Shown: positions 41,875 through 58,343, counted from the first letter of the stretch. The stretch: DNA of 60,608 nucleotides from Caulobacter sp. (GCA_030678995.1 JAUXTQ010000050.1:1-60608); one strand, 5' to 3'. Made by a program: numbers and translations. The notes: generated by a model from the letters alone, not told the origin.

Positions 41875-42666
41875 ATGAGCACCAGCCCCTTCGGCGACCT
41901 GGCCGTCCTGCGCGAGACGCCCGTGCCGGACATGAAGCCGGTCCGCGCCCGCCTCAGGAGCTCGCGCCGGCCGCCGCCCGATCCGGCAGACCCCCGTTTC
42001 AACGAGCCGCTGGTCAACATCGCCGACCTTGGGATCAGCGGCGCGAGCTACTACGCCGGGTCGCGCAACCCGCCCTACTACCATCCGGCGCCGGGCGCGG
42101 TGGCGGAGGTGCTGGTCCGCGAGGGGGTGGGCCGACTGCTTACGCAGGTGAACGCCCGCATCGCGCCGGTTGGCCTGGAGCTGTTCCTGTTCGACGGCTG
42201 GCGGCCGACCGTGGTGCAGGCCTATTTCCACGACCAGTGGCTGCCGGCCGAAATGCGTCGTCGACTGCCCGATCTCGCCGAGCGCCACCTGCGCCGGGAG
42301 GTCGGCAAATACTGGGCCGCGCCGTCGATCGATCCAGCCGCGCCCGCGCCGCACAACACCGGCGGGGCCGTCGACCTGACCCTGCGCTGGCGGGACACAG
42401 GCGAGGCCTTGTGGATGGGCTCGCTGTTCGACGACGCCAGCGCGGTGGCGGGCCTCGATCACTTCGAGAAGCGGCTGGCCGGCCCCGCCCGCATGGCTTT
42501 CTCCGACGAGGAAGCGCGGGCCAACCGGCGGCTGCTCTGTCACCTGATGACGGCGGCCGGCTTCGCCCTCAACCCGTTCGAATGGTGGCACTACGGCTAC
42601 GGCGAACGCATGTGGGCCCAGCTGAACCGCGCGCCGTTCGCCTTCTACGGCCCGACCCGGCCCTGA
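41875..42666 (+). CDS. M15 family D-alanyl-D-alanine dipeptidase (DdpX/VanX-like)
   Basis: 263 residues, no signal peptide. Metal and catalytic motifs of the M15D family: FLFDGWRPTVVQAYF (the conserved D-G-x-R-P), APHNTGGAVDLTLR (H and D zinc ligands in S/N-x-H-x-x-G-x-A-x-D), MGSLFDD, and the C-terminal PFEWWHYGYGERMWA (E-W-W-H, base and third ligand). It hydrolyses D-Ala-D-Ala for nutrition or recycling of cell wall dipeptide. Stand-alone, with no vanRS or ddp transporter around it, so a resistance role is unlikely. Confidence 0.88.
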   Translation: MSTSPFGDLAVLRETPVPDMKPVRARLRSSRRPPPDPADPRFNEPLVNIADLGISGASYYAGSRNPPYYHPAPGAVAEVLVREGVGRLLTQVNARIAPVGLELFLFDGWRPTVVQAYFHDQWLPAEMRRRLPDLAERHLRREVGKYWAAPSIDPAAPAPHNTGGAVDLTLRWRDTGEALWMGSLFDDASAVAGLDHFEKRLAGPARMAFSDEEARANRRLLCHLMTAAGFALNPFEWWHYGYGERMWAQLNRAPFAFYGPTRP

Positions 42667-42671
42667 TCGGG

Positions 42672-44642
42672 CTACTTCTTGCGCGCCGTCAGGATCTCGC
42701 CCAGGCGGTCGGGCGTTCCCTCGATCCGCTCCAGGTGCGGAAAGCGCAGCCCGCCGGTCCAGGCGAGGCGCACCACGCGATACTGCTCGCCCGACTTGAC
42801 GATCAGCTCGATCGGCGCGGCGCCGTCCCTGGCCGCCGTCACCATGTCCTTCAGCCGGCCCGCGCTCCAGGTCTCGCCGTTGACCGCCACGACCTGCATG
42901 CCGACGGTCAGTCCGGCCTTGAAGGCGGGACCGTCCCACTGGACGCCGATGACATTGCCGCCAGAGTTCAGGCTCAGGCCGATCGAGTAGGTCAGGTCGG
43001 TGCGCTTGTAGAGGCTCTCACCGGCCTTGGCGAAGGCGTTCGGCTTGTCCTTCCAGACCAGCCGGTAGCCGCCGCGGGCCAGGCCATCGAGCGGCGCCGG
43101 GCCGTGGCCCTCCAATCGGGTCCGCAGGAAGCCGGCCCAGTCGTAGGGCGTCACCGCGTTGAGCGCGGCTACTACATCGTCGAACTGGTACGTCAGTGGG
43201 GTCCACGACCCGTCATTGACGCCGAAGAAGCCCCTGGCGAAGTCGTCGAGGGACTTCTTCCCGCCGGTGCGCTCGCGGATCAGGGTGTCGACGTCCAGCC
43301 AGATCAGCTGGCCCTCGGAGTAATAGTCCTCATTGCGCTGCCAGCTGAGCCAGCCCTTGGGCTTGCGGGCCGAGATAATCGGGTCGCTGGTGGTGTCCTC
43401 CAGCGCGCGCCACTGCCGCCCGACCCGGTACTCATAGGCCGCCGCCGTGCCGGCGATGGCGTCCAGCGTGTCCTGCCGCGACACCAGTCCCGACCGGGCG
43501 CCCAGCACATAGCCCCAGTACTGGGTCTGGCCCTCATAGACCCACATCAGGCTGTCGCGCATCGGGGTGGAGAAATCGGGAGTCCACAGGTCCGCGCCGC
43601 GGCGGAACTTGCCGTTCCAGCTGTGGGTGTATTCGTGCGGCAGCAGGTTGCGCTCGGGCGCCATGCGGTCCCACTCGGTGAAGTAGGCCGGCTCGACCTG
43701 GTTTTCCGACGAGCGGTGATGCTCAAGCCCGATGCCGCCCAGACGGTCGGTCAGGGCGAGCAGGAAGTCGTAGCGGTCGAAGTGGCGGGCGCCGAACAGC
43801 CGGTCGGCCTGGATCACCAGGTTGCGGTGCTTCTGGATCTGCTCGTCGCTGATTTCCAGCAGCTCGAGGCGGTCGGCGACGATGTTCAGCCGCACCGGTG
43901 AACGGCCGCCCGGGTCCAGATCGATCTGGCGGAAGTACCTGCCGGCGAACATCGGTGAATCGACCAGGGTCTCGAAACTGACCGGCGCGAAGGTGGTCGC
44001 GTCGCCGTCGCGCTTCGCCACATCGAGAGCAACACCGAAGTCCCAGCCCTTGGGCAGGATCACGGTTGGCTCGATCCGGATTTGCCGCGTGTACCAGCCG
44101 GCCGGATAGAAGGCCGTCGAGTTCCACTGCAGGTTCAGCATCTCCCGGGTGACGACGACGCGGCCCTGGTCGGGGGCGGTGGCCGACAGGAACTGGAACG
44201 CCAGCTCCAGCGCCTGCGCGCCCTCCGGGACGATCACGTGGAAGGCGTAGACCTCGACCGGATCGCGGACCCAGCGGACCGGCTTGCCGCCGGCGGTGAT
44301 GGTCAGGCCCGCGACCTTTTCCAGCTCGCCGCGCGGGCCGTGCTTGCCCGGCAGCCATTGCGGATAGAGCAGCACCATCGGTCCGGCCTTGCTCACCGGA
44401 ATCGTCTGTTTCACCCGGAAGATGCGGCGGTCCAGATCGGTGGCGTCCACCGTCAGCGTCAGCAGGCCGGGATAGGGCGCGTCCGTCGCCGCCGGAATTT
44501 CGGCCGGCATGGGTATGACCCGCGGGCCGGCGCTCTCCTGCGCCAGGGCGGGGATCGAGGCCAGGCCGAGCACGGCCAGGGCGGTCAGGGTGCGTCTGAT
44601 CACGGATTCGCTCTGTGCAGATGGACGGTCCTTATGAGCCAT
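42672..44642 (-). CDS. Secreted M61 family aminopeptidase with PDZ domain
   Basis: 656 residues. Signal segment VIRRTLTALAVLGLASIPALAQ. N-terminal beta domain, then the gluzincin core GGIGLEHHRSSENQ...LLPHEYTHSWNGKFRRGADLWTPDF (HEYTH at about 336-340) with the third ligand in LMWVYEGQTQYWGYVLG. Near the C-terminus, YSIGLSLNSGGNVIGVQWDGPAFKAGLTVGMQVVAVNG is a PDZ domain. M61 glycyl aminopeptidases work in the periplasm or medium. The start is uncertain: GTG at 44603 would put the signal peptide directly at the N-terminus and is a good alternative. Confidence 0.9.
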   Translation of the reverse strand: MAHKDRPSAQSESVIRRTLTALAVLGLASIPALAQESAGPRVIPMPAEIPAATDAPYPGLLTLTVDATDLDRRIFRVKQTIPVSKAGPMVLLYPQWLPGKHGPRGELEKVAGLTITAGGKPVRWVRDPVEVYAFHVIVPEGAQALELAFQFLSATAPDQGRVVVTREMLNLQWNSTAFYPAGWYTRQIRIEPTVILPKGWDFGVALDVAKRDGDATTFAPVSFETLVDSPMFAGRYFRQIDLDPGGRSPVRLNIVADRLELLEISDEQIQKHRNLVIQADRLFGARHFDRYDFLLALTDRLGGIGLEHHRSSENQVEPAYFTEWDRMAPERNLLPHEYTHSWNGKFRRGADLWTPDFSTPMRDSLMWVYEGQTQYWGYVLGARSGLVSRQDTLDAIAGTAAAYEYRVGRQWRALEDTTSDPIISARKPKGWLSWQRNEDYYSEGQLIWLDVDTLIRERTGGKKSLDDFARGFFGVNDGSWTPLTYQFDDVVAALNAVTPYDWAGFLRTRLEGHGPAPLDGLARGGYRLVWKDKPNAFAKAGESLYKRTDLTYSIGLSLNSGGNVIGVQWDGPAFKAGLTVGMQVVAVNGETWSAGRLKDMVTAARDGAAPIELIVKSGEQYRVVRLAWTGGLRFPHLERIEGTPDRLGEILTARKK

Positions 44643-44687
44643 CGGGGAAGTCGCGGGCAAGGCCAGCTACGGGGCGTCGGCGGCTTG

Positions 44688-44720
44688 TTGACATCAGATG
44701 CGTGATGTTTGATGCTTATC
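44688..44720 (+). promoter_or_regulatory. Candidate promoter/operator of the third TA module
   Basis: TTGACA (44688-44693) is followed 16 bases on by TGATGC and within 20 by GCTTAT. A CATCA-N6-TGATG dyad (44692-44707) lies between the -35 and -10. The antitoxin ATG at 44723 comes within 10 bases of any -10, so a leaderless transcript is possible. Confidence 0.45.
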
Positions 44721-44722
44721 GC

Positions 44723-44950
44723 ATGCGAACGACCCTGACCATCGACGATGACGTTCTGGCGGCGGCCCGGGCGCTCGCTGAGCGTCGCGAGGAAACCCTC
44801 GGCGCGGTCGTGTCCGATCTGATGCGCCAGGCGCTGCGCCCGCCGGAGCAGGTCTTCGAGACCCGCAACGGCATTCCGCTGCTGCCCAGCAGAGGGAACG
44901 CCGTTGTCACGCCGGAACTCGTCAAGGCGCTCTTCGAAGAAGAGCCGTGA
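44723..44950 (+). CDS. VapB-like (ribbon-helix-helix) antitoxin
   Basis: 75 residues from MRTTLTIDDDVLAAARALAERREETLGAVVSDLMRQALR, the type II VapB/CopG ribbon-helix-helix form (T-L-T-I-D-D-D-x-L then two helices). The C-terminal part FETRNGIPLLPSRGNAVVTPELVKALFEEEP should bind the toxin. An ATG at 44705 adds six residues (MFDAYR) and would place the start inside the proposed promoter. The stop overlaps the toxin GTG by four bases (GTGA). Confidence 0.88.
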   Translation: MRTTLTIDDDVLAAARALAERREETLGAVVSDLMRQALRPPEQVFETRNGIPLLPSRGNAVVTPELVKALFEEEP

Positions 44951-45375
44951 CCTATCTTCTCGACGTCAACGTCCTGATCGCCCTGATCGACACGCGCCAC
45001 ATCCATCATCACGCGGCGCACAACTGGTTTGTCCAGGGCGCCCATGTCTCATGGGCGACCTGTCCGATCACCGAGAACGGCGTGGTCCGGATTGTCGGCC
45101 ACCAGAACTACCCCAACGGGTCGGGGTCGCCGCTCGATGTCGCCGCCGCGATGAGTTGCCTCAGATCCACGCCGGGCCACACGTTCTGGCCGGACGACAT
45201 CAGCCTCTTCGACGGGGACAGGTTCGACATGCCTCGTCTGACGACAACGCGGCATCTGACAGACAGCTACCTCCTGGGCCTGGCGGTCAGACAGGGCGGA
45301 CGCTTCGCGACCTTCGATCGCCGGGTATCAACCGCCGCTGTCATCGGCGGTGACCAGGCCCTTCACATCATCTGA
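44947..45375 (+). CDS. VapC-like PIN-domain toxin
   Basis: 142 residues from a GTG. MTYLLDVNVLIALID has D6, SWATCPITENGVVRIVG has E43, TTTRHLTDSYLLGLA has D106, and GGRFATFDRRV has D124: the four acidic residues of the nuclease, in the subgroup with 'T.N...R' after the second strand. Coupled to the antitoxin by a four-base overlap. This is the third PIN module in the window and the second within the ribosomal/RNA polymerase region. Confidence 0.92.
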   Translation: MTYLLDVNVLIALIDTRHIHHHAAHNWFVQGAHVSWATCPITENGVVRIVGHQNYPNGSGSPLDVAAAMSCLRSTPGHTFWPDDISLFDGDRFDMPRLTTTRHLTDSYLLGLAVRQGGRFATFDRRVSTAAVIGGDQALHII

Positions 45376-45412
45376 CACAGGAACCGGCCCCAGGGGCCGG
45401 CGTTCACCCATC

Positions 45413-45571
45413 ATGCTCAAGCTCGCAGGCGTTTTTCTCGTCATCATGATCATCGCCGGCATCTTCGGCTTCGTGATCGACGTGGCCGGAGGGCTCGCCA
45501 AGGTCGCCTTCTTCATCTGCCTGATCGGCTTCGCCGGCTCGCTGATCATGAAGGCGCTGAACAGGGGCTGA
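45413..45571 (+). CDS. DUF1328-like small membrane protein
   Basis: 52 residues: MLKLAGVFLVIMIIAGIFGFVIDVAGGLAKVAFFICLIGFAGSLIMKALNRG. Two hydrophobic helices joined by DVAGGLAKV; the layout and IAG.FGF...AG.AK..FFI...F..SL are those of DUF1328/YtjA proteins, whose role is unknown (stress-associated in some bacteria). The start is the ATG at 45413; an earlier in-frame ATG would overlap the toxin gene. 285 bases separate it from rpoB, holding the rpoB leader. Confidence 0.75.
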   Translation: MLKLAGVFLVIMIIAGIFGFVIDVAGGLAKVAFFICLIGFAGSLIMKALNRG

Positions 45572-45634
45572 GGCGCGCATTCCGCGCCCCTTGCAAAAGT
45601 CTGAAGACGGGACTTCCCTTCCCGCCGGCTTTCC

Positions 45635-45642
45635 CCTATATC
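45635..45642 (+). promoter_or_regulatory. Candidate rpoB promoter -10 block
   Basis: CCTATATC (45635-45642) matches GCTANAWC in seven of eight positions. The -35 is poor (TTCCCT-type sequence near 45614-45625). Because rplL is closed by a terminator, rpoBC needs a promoter in this spacer and this is the best candidate. Confidence 0.4.
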
Positions 45643-45704
45643 CGCTCCCTCGCGGAAAAGCCGTTCAACTGAGAAGCGATTTTTCGCGCGCGTAGCCCGA
45701 CGGC

Positions 45705-45816
45705 CCGGTCATCTGCCCTCCGACCGGTGCGAAGGGGCGCTCCTGTAACGCCAGGAGCATCGTCTTGCGTCCGCTTCCGGCACCGCCGGAAGAACCGAGG
45801 GTGGACGCGACAAGAC
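45705..45816 (+). promoter_or_regulatory. Structured 5' leader of rpoB
   Basis: Three consecutive stems: CCGGTC/GACCGG (45705-45710, 45722-45727); GCTCCTG-n6-CAGGAGC (45739-45758); and a long arm GTCTTGCGTCC (45762-45772) pairing with GGACGC-ga-CAAGAC (45803-45816) that encloses CTTCCGG-caccg-CCGGAAG (45774-45792). The rpoB ATG is 41 bases further. It could be an attenuator, an RNase III target or a protein-binding site. Confidence 0.6.
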
Positions 45817-45856
45817 ATTTTACGCGCGGATTCCCCCCGCGCACGCAGGGAAAAAC

Positions 45857-49945
<4,089 letters not shown>

Positions 49946-49956
49946 CGGATCTGAAC

Positions 49957-49978
49957 CCCCTCCCCGCAAGGGGAGGGG
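49957..49978. repeat. Perfect 9-bp hairpin with GCAA loop between rpoB and rpoC
   Basis: CCCCTCCCC-GCAA-GGGGAGGGG, 11 bases after the rpoB stop. No T-run follows, so it is not expected to stop polymerase before rpoC. It resembles the CCTCCCC/TTCCCCGCAAG boxes of REP elements at 9.1 and 13.3 kb. Confidence 0.65.
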
Positions 49979-50033
49979 TGATCGCCCGTCTCGCTCTGAA
50001 ATTTTCGCGGGTCACCCCGCAGAAGGAAAAAAG

Positions 50034-54218
<4,185 letters not shown>

Positions 54219-54246
54219 TCGGCGTCCTCGTCCTGACTAATGCGAG

Positions 54247-54280
54247 ACGGCCCGGGAGCAATCCCGGGCCGTTTTCGTTT
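54247..54280 (+). terminator. Rho-independent terminator after rpoC
   Basis: ACGGCCCGGGA (54247-54257) pairs with TCCCGGGCCGT (54262-54272), then TTTTCGTTT. A strong end to the rpoBC transcript. Confidence 0.92.
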
Positions 54281-54323
54281 CCGCCGCCACGGCAGGGAAG
54301 GCCTTCGCCGTCACCGGCCCGAC

Positions 54324-54989
54324 TCAGTAGCCCAGGATGCCGATGCCGTTGGTGCGGGTCCCGCCGGCGTTGCTCGACGGATCCAGGCCCGGCGGGATCG
54401 GATCGCCCTTGCGCCGGCGCGCCGCTTCCTTGCGGGCGGCGGCGACATCCCAGGCCGCCCGCTTGTCCGGTTCGATCGGCGCGGCGATGTCCGCCCGCTG
54501 CGGCGCCCGCTTGCCGTAAGCGTCGGCGCAGGCTTCCCGCTCGCGCCGGGTCAGGCCGACGGCGTCCTGGTTGGCGCAGCCGACCGTCGACCGGCGCAGG
54601 GCCTGACGCACGCCGTCCCGCGCCTCGCCCGGCAAGGGCGCCGGGTGATCGCCGACCCCCGGGCCGCTGCCGGTCGACGGCCCGGTGGACCGCGCCTGCG
54701 CGGGGGCCATGGGCAGGGGGGCGATCGGCGAGGGCGGGGCGTCCCGGGCGGCCTGCCGGGGCTCGACGGGCGAGGGCCGGGGCGGCGTGGGCCTGCGCTG
54801 CAACGGCCGCTCCGCCGTCGGCAGGGTCCATAGTTCGACCCGCAGAGGCTCGGGATCGACCATCCGCACCTGCCGCAGGGCCGGCGCGGTCAGGCCCAGG
54901 GCCAGCAGCACCAGCGCATGGCCCGCCAGCGACGCCGCCACGATGGCGGTTCGCCGGGTCCGATCGCGACTGGCGGCGGTTCTGGACAC
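54324..54989 (-). CDS. TonB-like periplasmic protein of unknown function
   Basis: 221 residues. Basic N-terminus then one helix (AIVAASLAGHALVLLALGLTAPAL) with the S-L-x-x-H pattern of TonB/TolA anchors, then a Pro/Arg-rich extended region (residues 55-110). The C-terminal ~90 residues hold two cysteines (VGCANQDAVGLTRREREACADAYGKRA) and charged helices instead of a TonB fold. It may be a TonB-like adaptor or an orphan envelope protein. It is convergent with rpoC and divergent from the S9 peptidase gene (154-base spacer). Confidence 0.65.
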   Translation of the reverse strand: MSRTAASRDRTRRTAIVAASLAGHALVLLALGLTAPALRQVRMVDPEPLRVELWTLPTAERPLQRRPTPPRPSPVEPRQAARDAPPSPIAPLPMAPAQARSTGPSTGSGPGVGDHPAPLPGEARDGVRQALRRSTVGCANQDAVGLTRREREACADAYGKRAPQRADIAAPIEPDKRAAWDVAAARKEAARRRKGDPIPPGLDPSSNAGGTRTNGIGILGY

Positions 54990-55143
54990 ATGGTCCCCCT
55001 GTCTCCCCGGTCAGGGTTTTCCCTCGGGAGGGCGAAAGCATGGCCGGGACGGGGCGGTGATGAGACGCGGCCCACACCGGGCCGAAGCGGTTCCCGCCGG
55101 ACCGGCGCCTGTGCTAGCGTGGTCGCGGGATGGGGGATTTCGC

Positions 55144-57135
55144 GTGAAAGCTGTGGTTCTAGCCGTGCTGGCCCTGTTGGGGTTGGCCGTCATCAACGTC
55201 GCGCAGGCCAAGGCGGCGCCGCCCATCTCGGCCTTTGCCCGCCTGCCGGCGATCGAGCAGGCCGAGATTTCGCCAGACGGCGCCCGTGTCGCCCTGCTCG
55301 GCGGCCCGCCGGGGGAGCGCACCCTGTTCCTGGCCCCGGTGGACGGAACCGACTCGGTCACCGTCAGGCTCGGCCAGGCCCGGGTGCACGCCGTGCGCTG
55401 GGTGAACAGCGACTACCTGGTGGTCAACTTCTCGATGCTCGACAAGGGCACCGACTACTCCAGCGGCCGGCAGTGGTCCTACCAGCTGAACCGCAACGTG
55501 GTGATCAGCAAGGAGGGCAAGCTGGTCACCTCGCTGTTGGCCGACACCCAATGGTCGCGCTGGGTGATTTCCCAGCCTATCCGAGCCGTCCTGGCGGGGC
55601 CGCCGCCGATGGTTCTGGTGCAGGGCCTGGACCTTGCGGTGGCCGTGCGAACGGGTGGACAGGACAGCCGGATCCAGCCGACCGCCGACGAACTGACGGC
55701 CGCACTCTGGAAGGTTGATGTCGTCACCGGGGCCGCGAGGATCGCCGTCAAGGGCGGGCCGTACACCCAGGGCTGGGACCTCGACCTGTCCGGCGAGCCG
55801 AGGGTCCGCTGGGACTACGAGGGCGACACCGGCGACCTCATCTACTATGTGCGCCCACGGAACGCCGGCTGGAAGCCCCTGGACCTCGGGCCCGCGGACA
55901 AAAGGCTCGGCGTGTTCGGCTACGCCGACCCCGAGGACGCCGTCTATCTCCTCGACGACACCGGCGACACGGCCAGCCTGTTGCGGCGCAGCCTGACCAC
56001 GGGAGAGACCACGCCGGTCCCGCTCGCGCAGCCCGCCCCTGACCTTTCCCTGCAGTGGGATTCGCTGCGCAATACGCCGGTGGTTGTGGTCACCGTCGCT
56101 GATCGTCCGTCCTACCAGTGGCTCGACGCCCAGCTCGGCGCGGTTCACGGTAAGCTCTCGAAGGCCTTCGCGGGCCGGGACGTGCAGCTGGTCAGCTGGT
56201 CGAGCGACCGCACACGCATCGTCGTGCTTGTCGAATCGCCCTCCAGCCCACCCGCCTACTTCCTGTTCGACACCAAGACCAATCAGGCCTCGGCTCTGGG
56301 CGAGGCCTATCCCGAGCTGGCCGGGGCGGTGTTCGGCGAGACCCGCTGGATGACCTACAAGGCCCGCGATGGCCTGGATATTCATGCCTACCTGACCCTG
56401 CCGCCCGGCCATGTGGACGGCGCCAAGGTTCCGCTGGTCGTCATGCCGCACGGTGGACCGGCCGGGCGCGACAGCTTCGAATTCGATTGGCTGGTGCAGG
56501 CGCTCGCCACCCGCGGCTACGCCGTGCTGCAGCCGCAGTTCCGTGGCTCGACCGGCTTCGGCGGCGCCTTCGAGAAGGCCGGCATGCGCGAGTGGGGCGG
56601 CAAGATGCAGGAGGACCTGATCGACGGCGTCATGACCCTGTCGGCCAAGGGCCAGATCGATCGAGCCCGGGTCTGCATTGTCGGGGCCAGCTACGGCGGC
56701 TACGCGGCGCTTTTCGGGGCCACCGTCTATCCGAGCGCCTTTCGCTGCGCCGTCTCGATCAACGGCGTGTCGGACCTGGCCCTGCTCTACGGTTCGAAGT
56801 CCCGCGCGTTCGGACGGGATACGGCGCTGGTGAATGCGCTTGAGGAGATGATGGGCGACCCGCGCAACGACGCGGAAGCCTACCGCCTGGCGTCCCCGGT
56901 GTTCCGGGTCACGCAACAGAGTGCTCCGGTTCTGCTCATCCACGGCGAGGACGACACGACCGTGCCGCTGCAACAGTCCACGACCATGCAGCGGGCGCTG
57001 AAGGCGCAGGGCCGGCCGGTCGATCTGGTCATTCTCAAGTCGGACGACCACCACCTGTCGAGCACGGCCAGTCGCCAGCTGACGCTGGAGTCGCTGCTGG
57101 CCTTCCTCGGACGCCACCTGCCGGTCGGGGCGTGA
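55144..57135 (+). CDS. Secreted S9 family peptidase (prolyl oligopeptidase/DPP-type)
   Basis: 663 residues from GTG 55144 with a signal peptide (MKAVVLAVLALLGLAVINVAQAKA). The N-terminal part is a degenerate beta-propeller (ISPDGARVALLGG, WVNSDYLVVNF ...). The C-terminal alpha/beta-hydrolase has VVMPHGGPAGRDSFEFDWLVQALATRGYAVLQPQFRGSTGFG, the nucleophile S516 in VGASYGGYAAL, D603/D604 in LLIHGEDDTTVPL and the histidine in DDHHLSS (636/637). It should cleave short peptides in the periplasm. Not coupled to its neighbours; it ends about 270 bases before rpsL. Confidence 0.88.
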   Translation: MKAVVLAVLALLGLAVINVAQAKAAPPISAFARLPAIEQAEISPDGARVALLGGPPGERTLFLAPVDGTDSVTVRLGQARVHAVRWVNSDYLVVNFSMLDKGTDYSSGRQWSYQLNRNVVISKEGKLVTSLLADTQWSRWVISQPIRAVLAGPPPMVLVQGLDLAVAVRTGGQDSRIQPTADELTAALWKVDVVTGAARIAVKGGPYTQGWDLDLSGEPRVRWDYEGDTGDLIYYVRPRNAGWKPLDLGPADKRLGVFGYADPEDAVYLLDDTGDTASLLRRSLTTGETTPVPLAQPAPDLSLQWDSLRNTPVVVVTVADRPSYQWLDAQLGAVHGKLSKAFAGRDVQLVSWSSDRTRIVVLVESPSSPPAYFLFDTKTNQASALGEAYPELAGAVFGETRWMTYKARDGLDIHAYLTLPPGHVDGAKVPLVVMPHGGPAGRDSFEFDWLVQALATRGYAVLQPQFRGSTGFGGAFEKAGMREWGGKMQEDLIDGVMTLSAKGQIDRARVCIVGASYGGYAALFGATVYPSAFRCAVSINGVSDLALLYGSKSRAFGRDTALVNALEEMMGDPRNDAEAYRLASPVFRVTQQSAPVLLIHGEDDTTVPLQQSTTMQRALKAQGRPVDLVILKSDDHHLSSTASRQLTLESLLAFLGRHLPVGA

Positions 57136-57166
57136 GGCGGAGAGTCGCCCAACCCTTTCCAAAGCC

Positions 57167-57195
57167 TTGACCTGAGGCCCCTTCGCCAGTATTTA
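57167..57195 (+). promoter_or_regulatory. Promoter of the rpsL-rpsG-fusA-tuf operon
   Basis: TTGACC (57167-57172), 17 bases, TATTTA (57190-57195). The leader then runs about 200 bases to the rpsL ATG and contains a CGCCGG-type hairpin around 57272-57298. A good match to a housekeeping promoter in the place where the str operon promoter is expected. Confidence 0.6.
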
Positions 57196-57402
57196 GCGCG
57201 CCTCTTTCGGGGCCGGTCTCTCCAGACTTGTCCCGGGCAGCGGATGTCCCGCCAAGGACCGTCAGGCCCGCCGGAACGCATGAGTCAGCGTCCCGGCGAG
57301 TTTTCGCGTCCAGACGGACCGCCGTAAGAGCCGGAAGATCAACAAGGACCCTGAGACGCTTCGGCCGAAAGGCACACGTCTCCACGAGCACGAAAAGAAC
57401 GA

Positions 57403-57774
57403 ATGCCTACAGTCAATCAGCTCATCCGCAAGCCTCGCCAGCCGAAGCCCACGCGGAACAAGGTGCCGGCCCTGAAGGGCTGCCCCCAACGTCGCGGCGT
57501 CTGCACCCGCGTCTACACGACGACCCCGAAGAAGCCGAACTCGGCTCTGCGTAAGGTCGCCAAGGTCCGTCTGACCACCGGCATCGAAGCCGTGTGTTAC
57601 ATCCCGGGCGAAGGCCACAATCTGCAGGAGCACTCGGTGGTGCTCATCCGCGGCGGCCGCGTGAAGGACCTTCCCGGCGTCCGCTATCACATCCTGCGCG
57701 GCGTGCTCGACACGCAAGGCGTCAAGGACCGTCGCCAACGCCGTTCGAAGTACGGCGCGAAGCGTCCGAAGTAA
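57403..57774 (+). CDS. rpsL: 30S ribosomal protein S12
   Basis: 123 residues. [100 protein letters not shown] is the complete S12 signature. The streptomycin-linked lysine in TPKKPNS and KDLPGV lysine are the wild-type residues. Twelve bases before rpsG. Confidence 0.98.
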   Translation: MPTVNQLIRKPRQPKPTRNKVPALKGCPQRRGVCTRVYTTTPKKPNSALRKVAKVRLTTGIEAVCYIPGEGHNLQEHSVVLIRGGRVKDLPGVRYHILRGVLDTQGVKDRRQRRSKYGAKRPK

Positions 57775-57786
57775 GGAAGAACAAGA

Positions 57787-58260
57787 ATGTCCCGCCGCCG
57801 CCGCGCAGAGAAGCGTCAGGTTCTGCCCGATCCCAAGTTCGGGGACCTGATCGTCACGAAATTCATGAACTACGTCATGTACGAAGGCAAAAAAGCCGTC
57901 GCCGAGAACATCATCTACGGCGCCTTCGACATCCTCGAGTCCAAGCGTAAGGACCAGGGTCCGCTGGAAACCTTCCATGCCGCCCTGGACAACGTCGCGC
58001 CCGCCATCGAGGTTCGGTCCCGCCGGGTCGGCGGCGCCACCTATCAGGTGCCCGTGGAAGTCCGTCCGGACCGCCGCCGCGCCCTGGCCATCCGTTGGCT
58101 GGTGACCGCCGCCCGCAAGCGCGGCGAGAACACCATGACCGAAAAGCTGGCCGCCGAGCTGCTGGACGCTTCGAACAACCGCGGCACCGCGGTCAAGAAG
58201 CGCGAAGACACGCACAAGATGGCCGAAGCCAACCGGGCCTTCTCGCACTACCGCTGGTAA
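57787..58260 (+). CDS. rpsG: 30S ribosomal protein S7
   Basis: 157 residues. [51 protein letters not shown]...[87 protein letters not shown]. It organises the 3' domain of 16S rRNA. Complete; 83 bases before fusA, a spacer with a GCGGGCGGTTT/AAACCGCCCGC hairpin. Confidence 0.98.
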   Translation: MSRRRRAEKRQVLPDPKFGDLIVTKFMNYVMYEGKKAVAENIIYGAFDILESKRKDQGPLETFHAALDNVAPAIEVRSRRVGGATYQVPVEVRPDRRRALAIRWLVTAARKRGENTMTEKLAAELLDASNNRGTAVKKREDTHKMAEANRAFSHYRW

Positions 58261-58343
58261 GCACCCAGCCCACAACCTTCCAGGGCGCGGGCGGTTTCAA
58301 CAAACCGCCCGCGTTCAGTTTATAGGCCGACAGGCAGAACACG

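Noticed and set aside
41875..42666. M15 dipeptidase as a vancomycin resistance gene
   Set aside because: No vanH/vanA ligase, vanRS or other resistance partner; DdpX-like enzymes commonly serve peptidoglycan recycling.
49957..49978. Hairpin between rpoB and rpoC as a terminator
   Set aside because: Strong stem but no T-run follows, and terminating before rpoC would be lethal. It is listed as a repeat.
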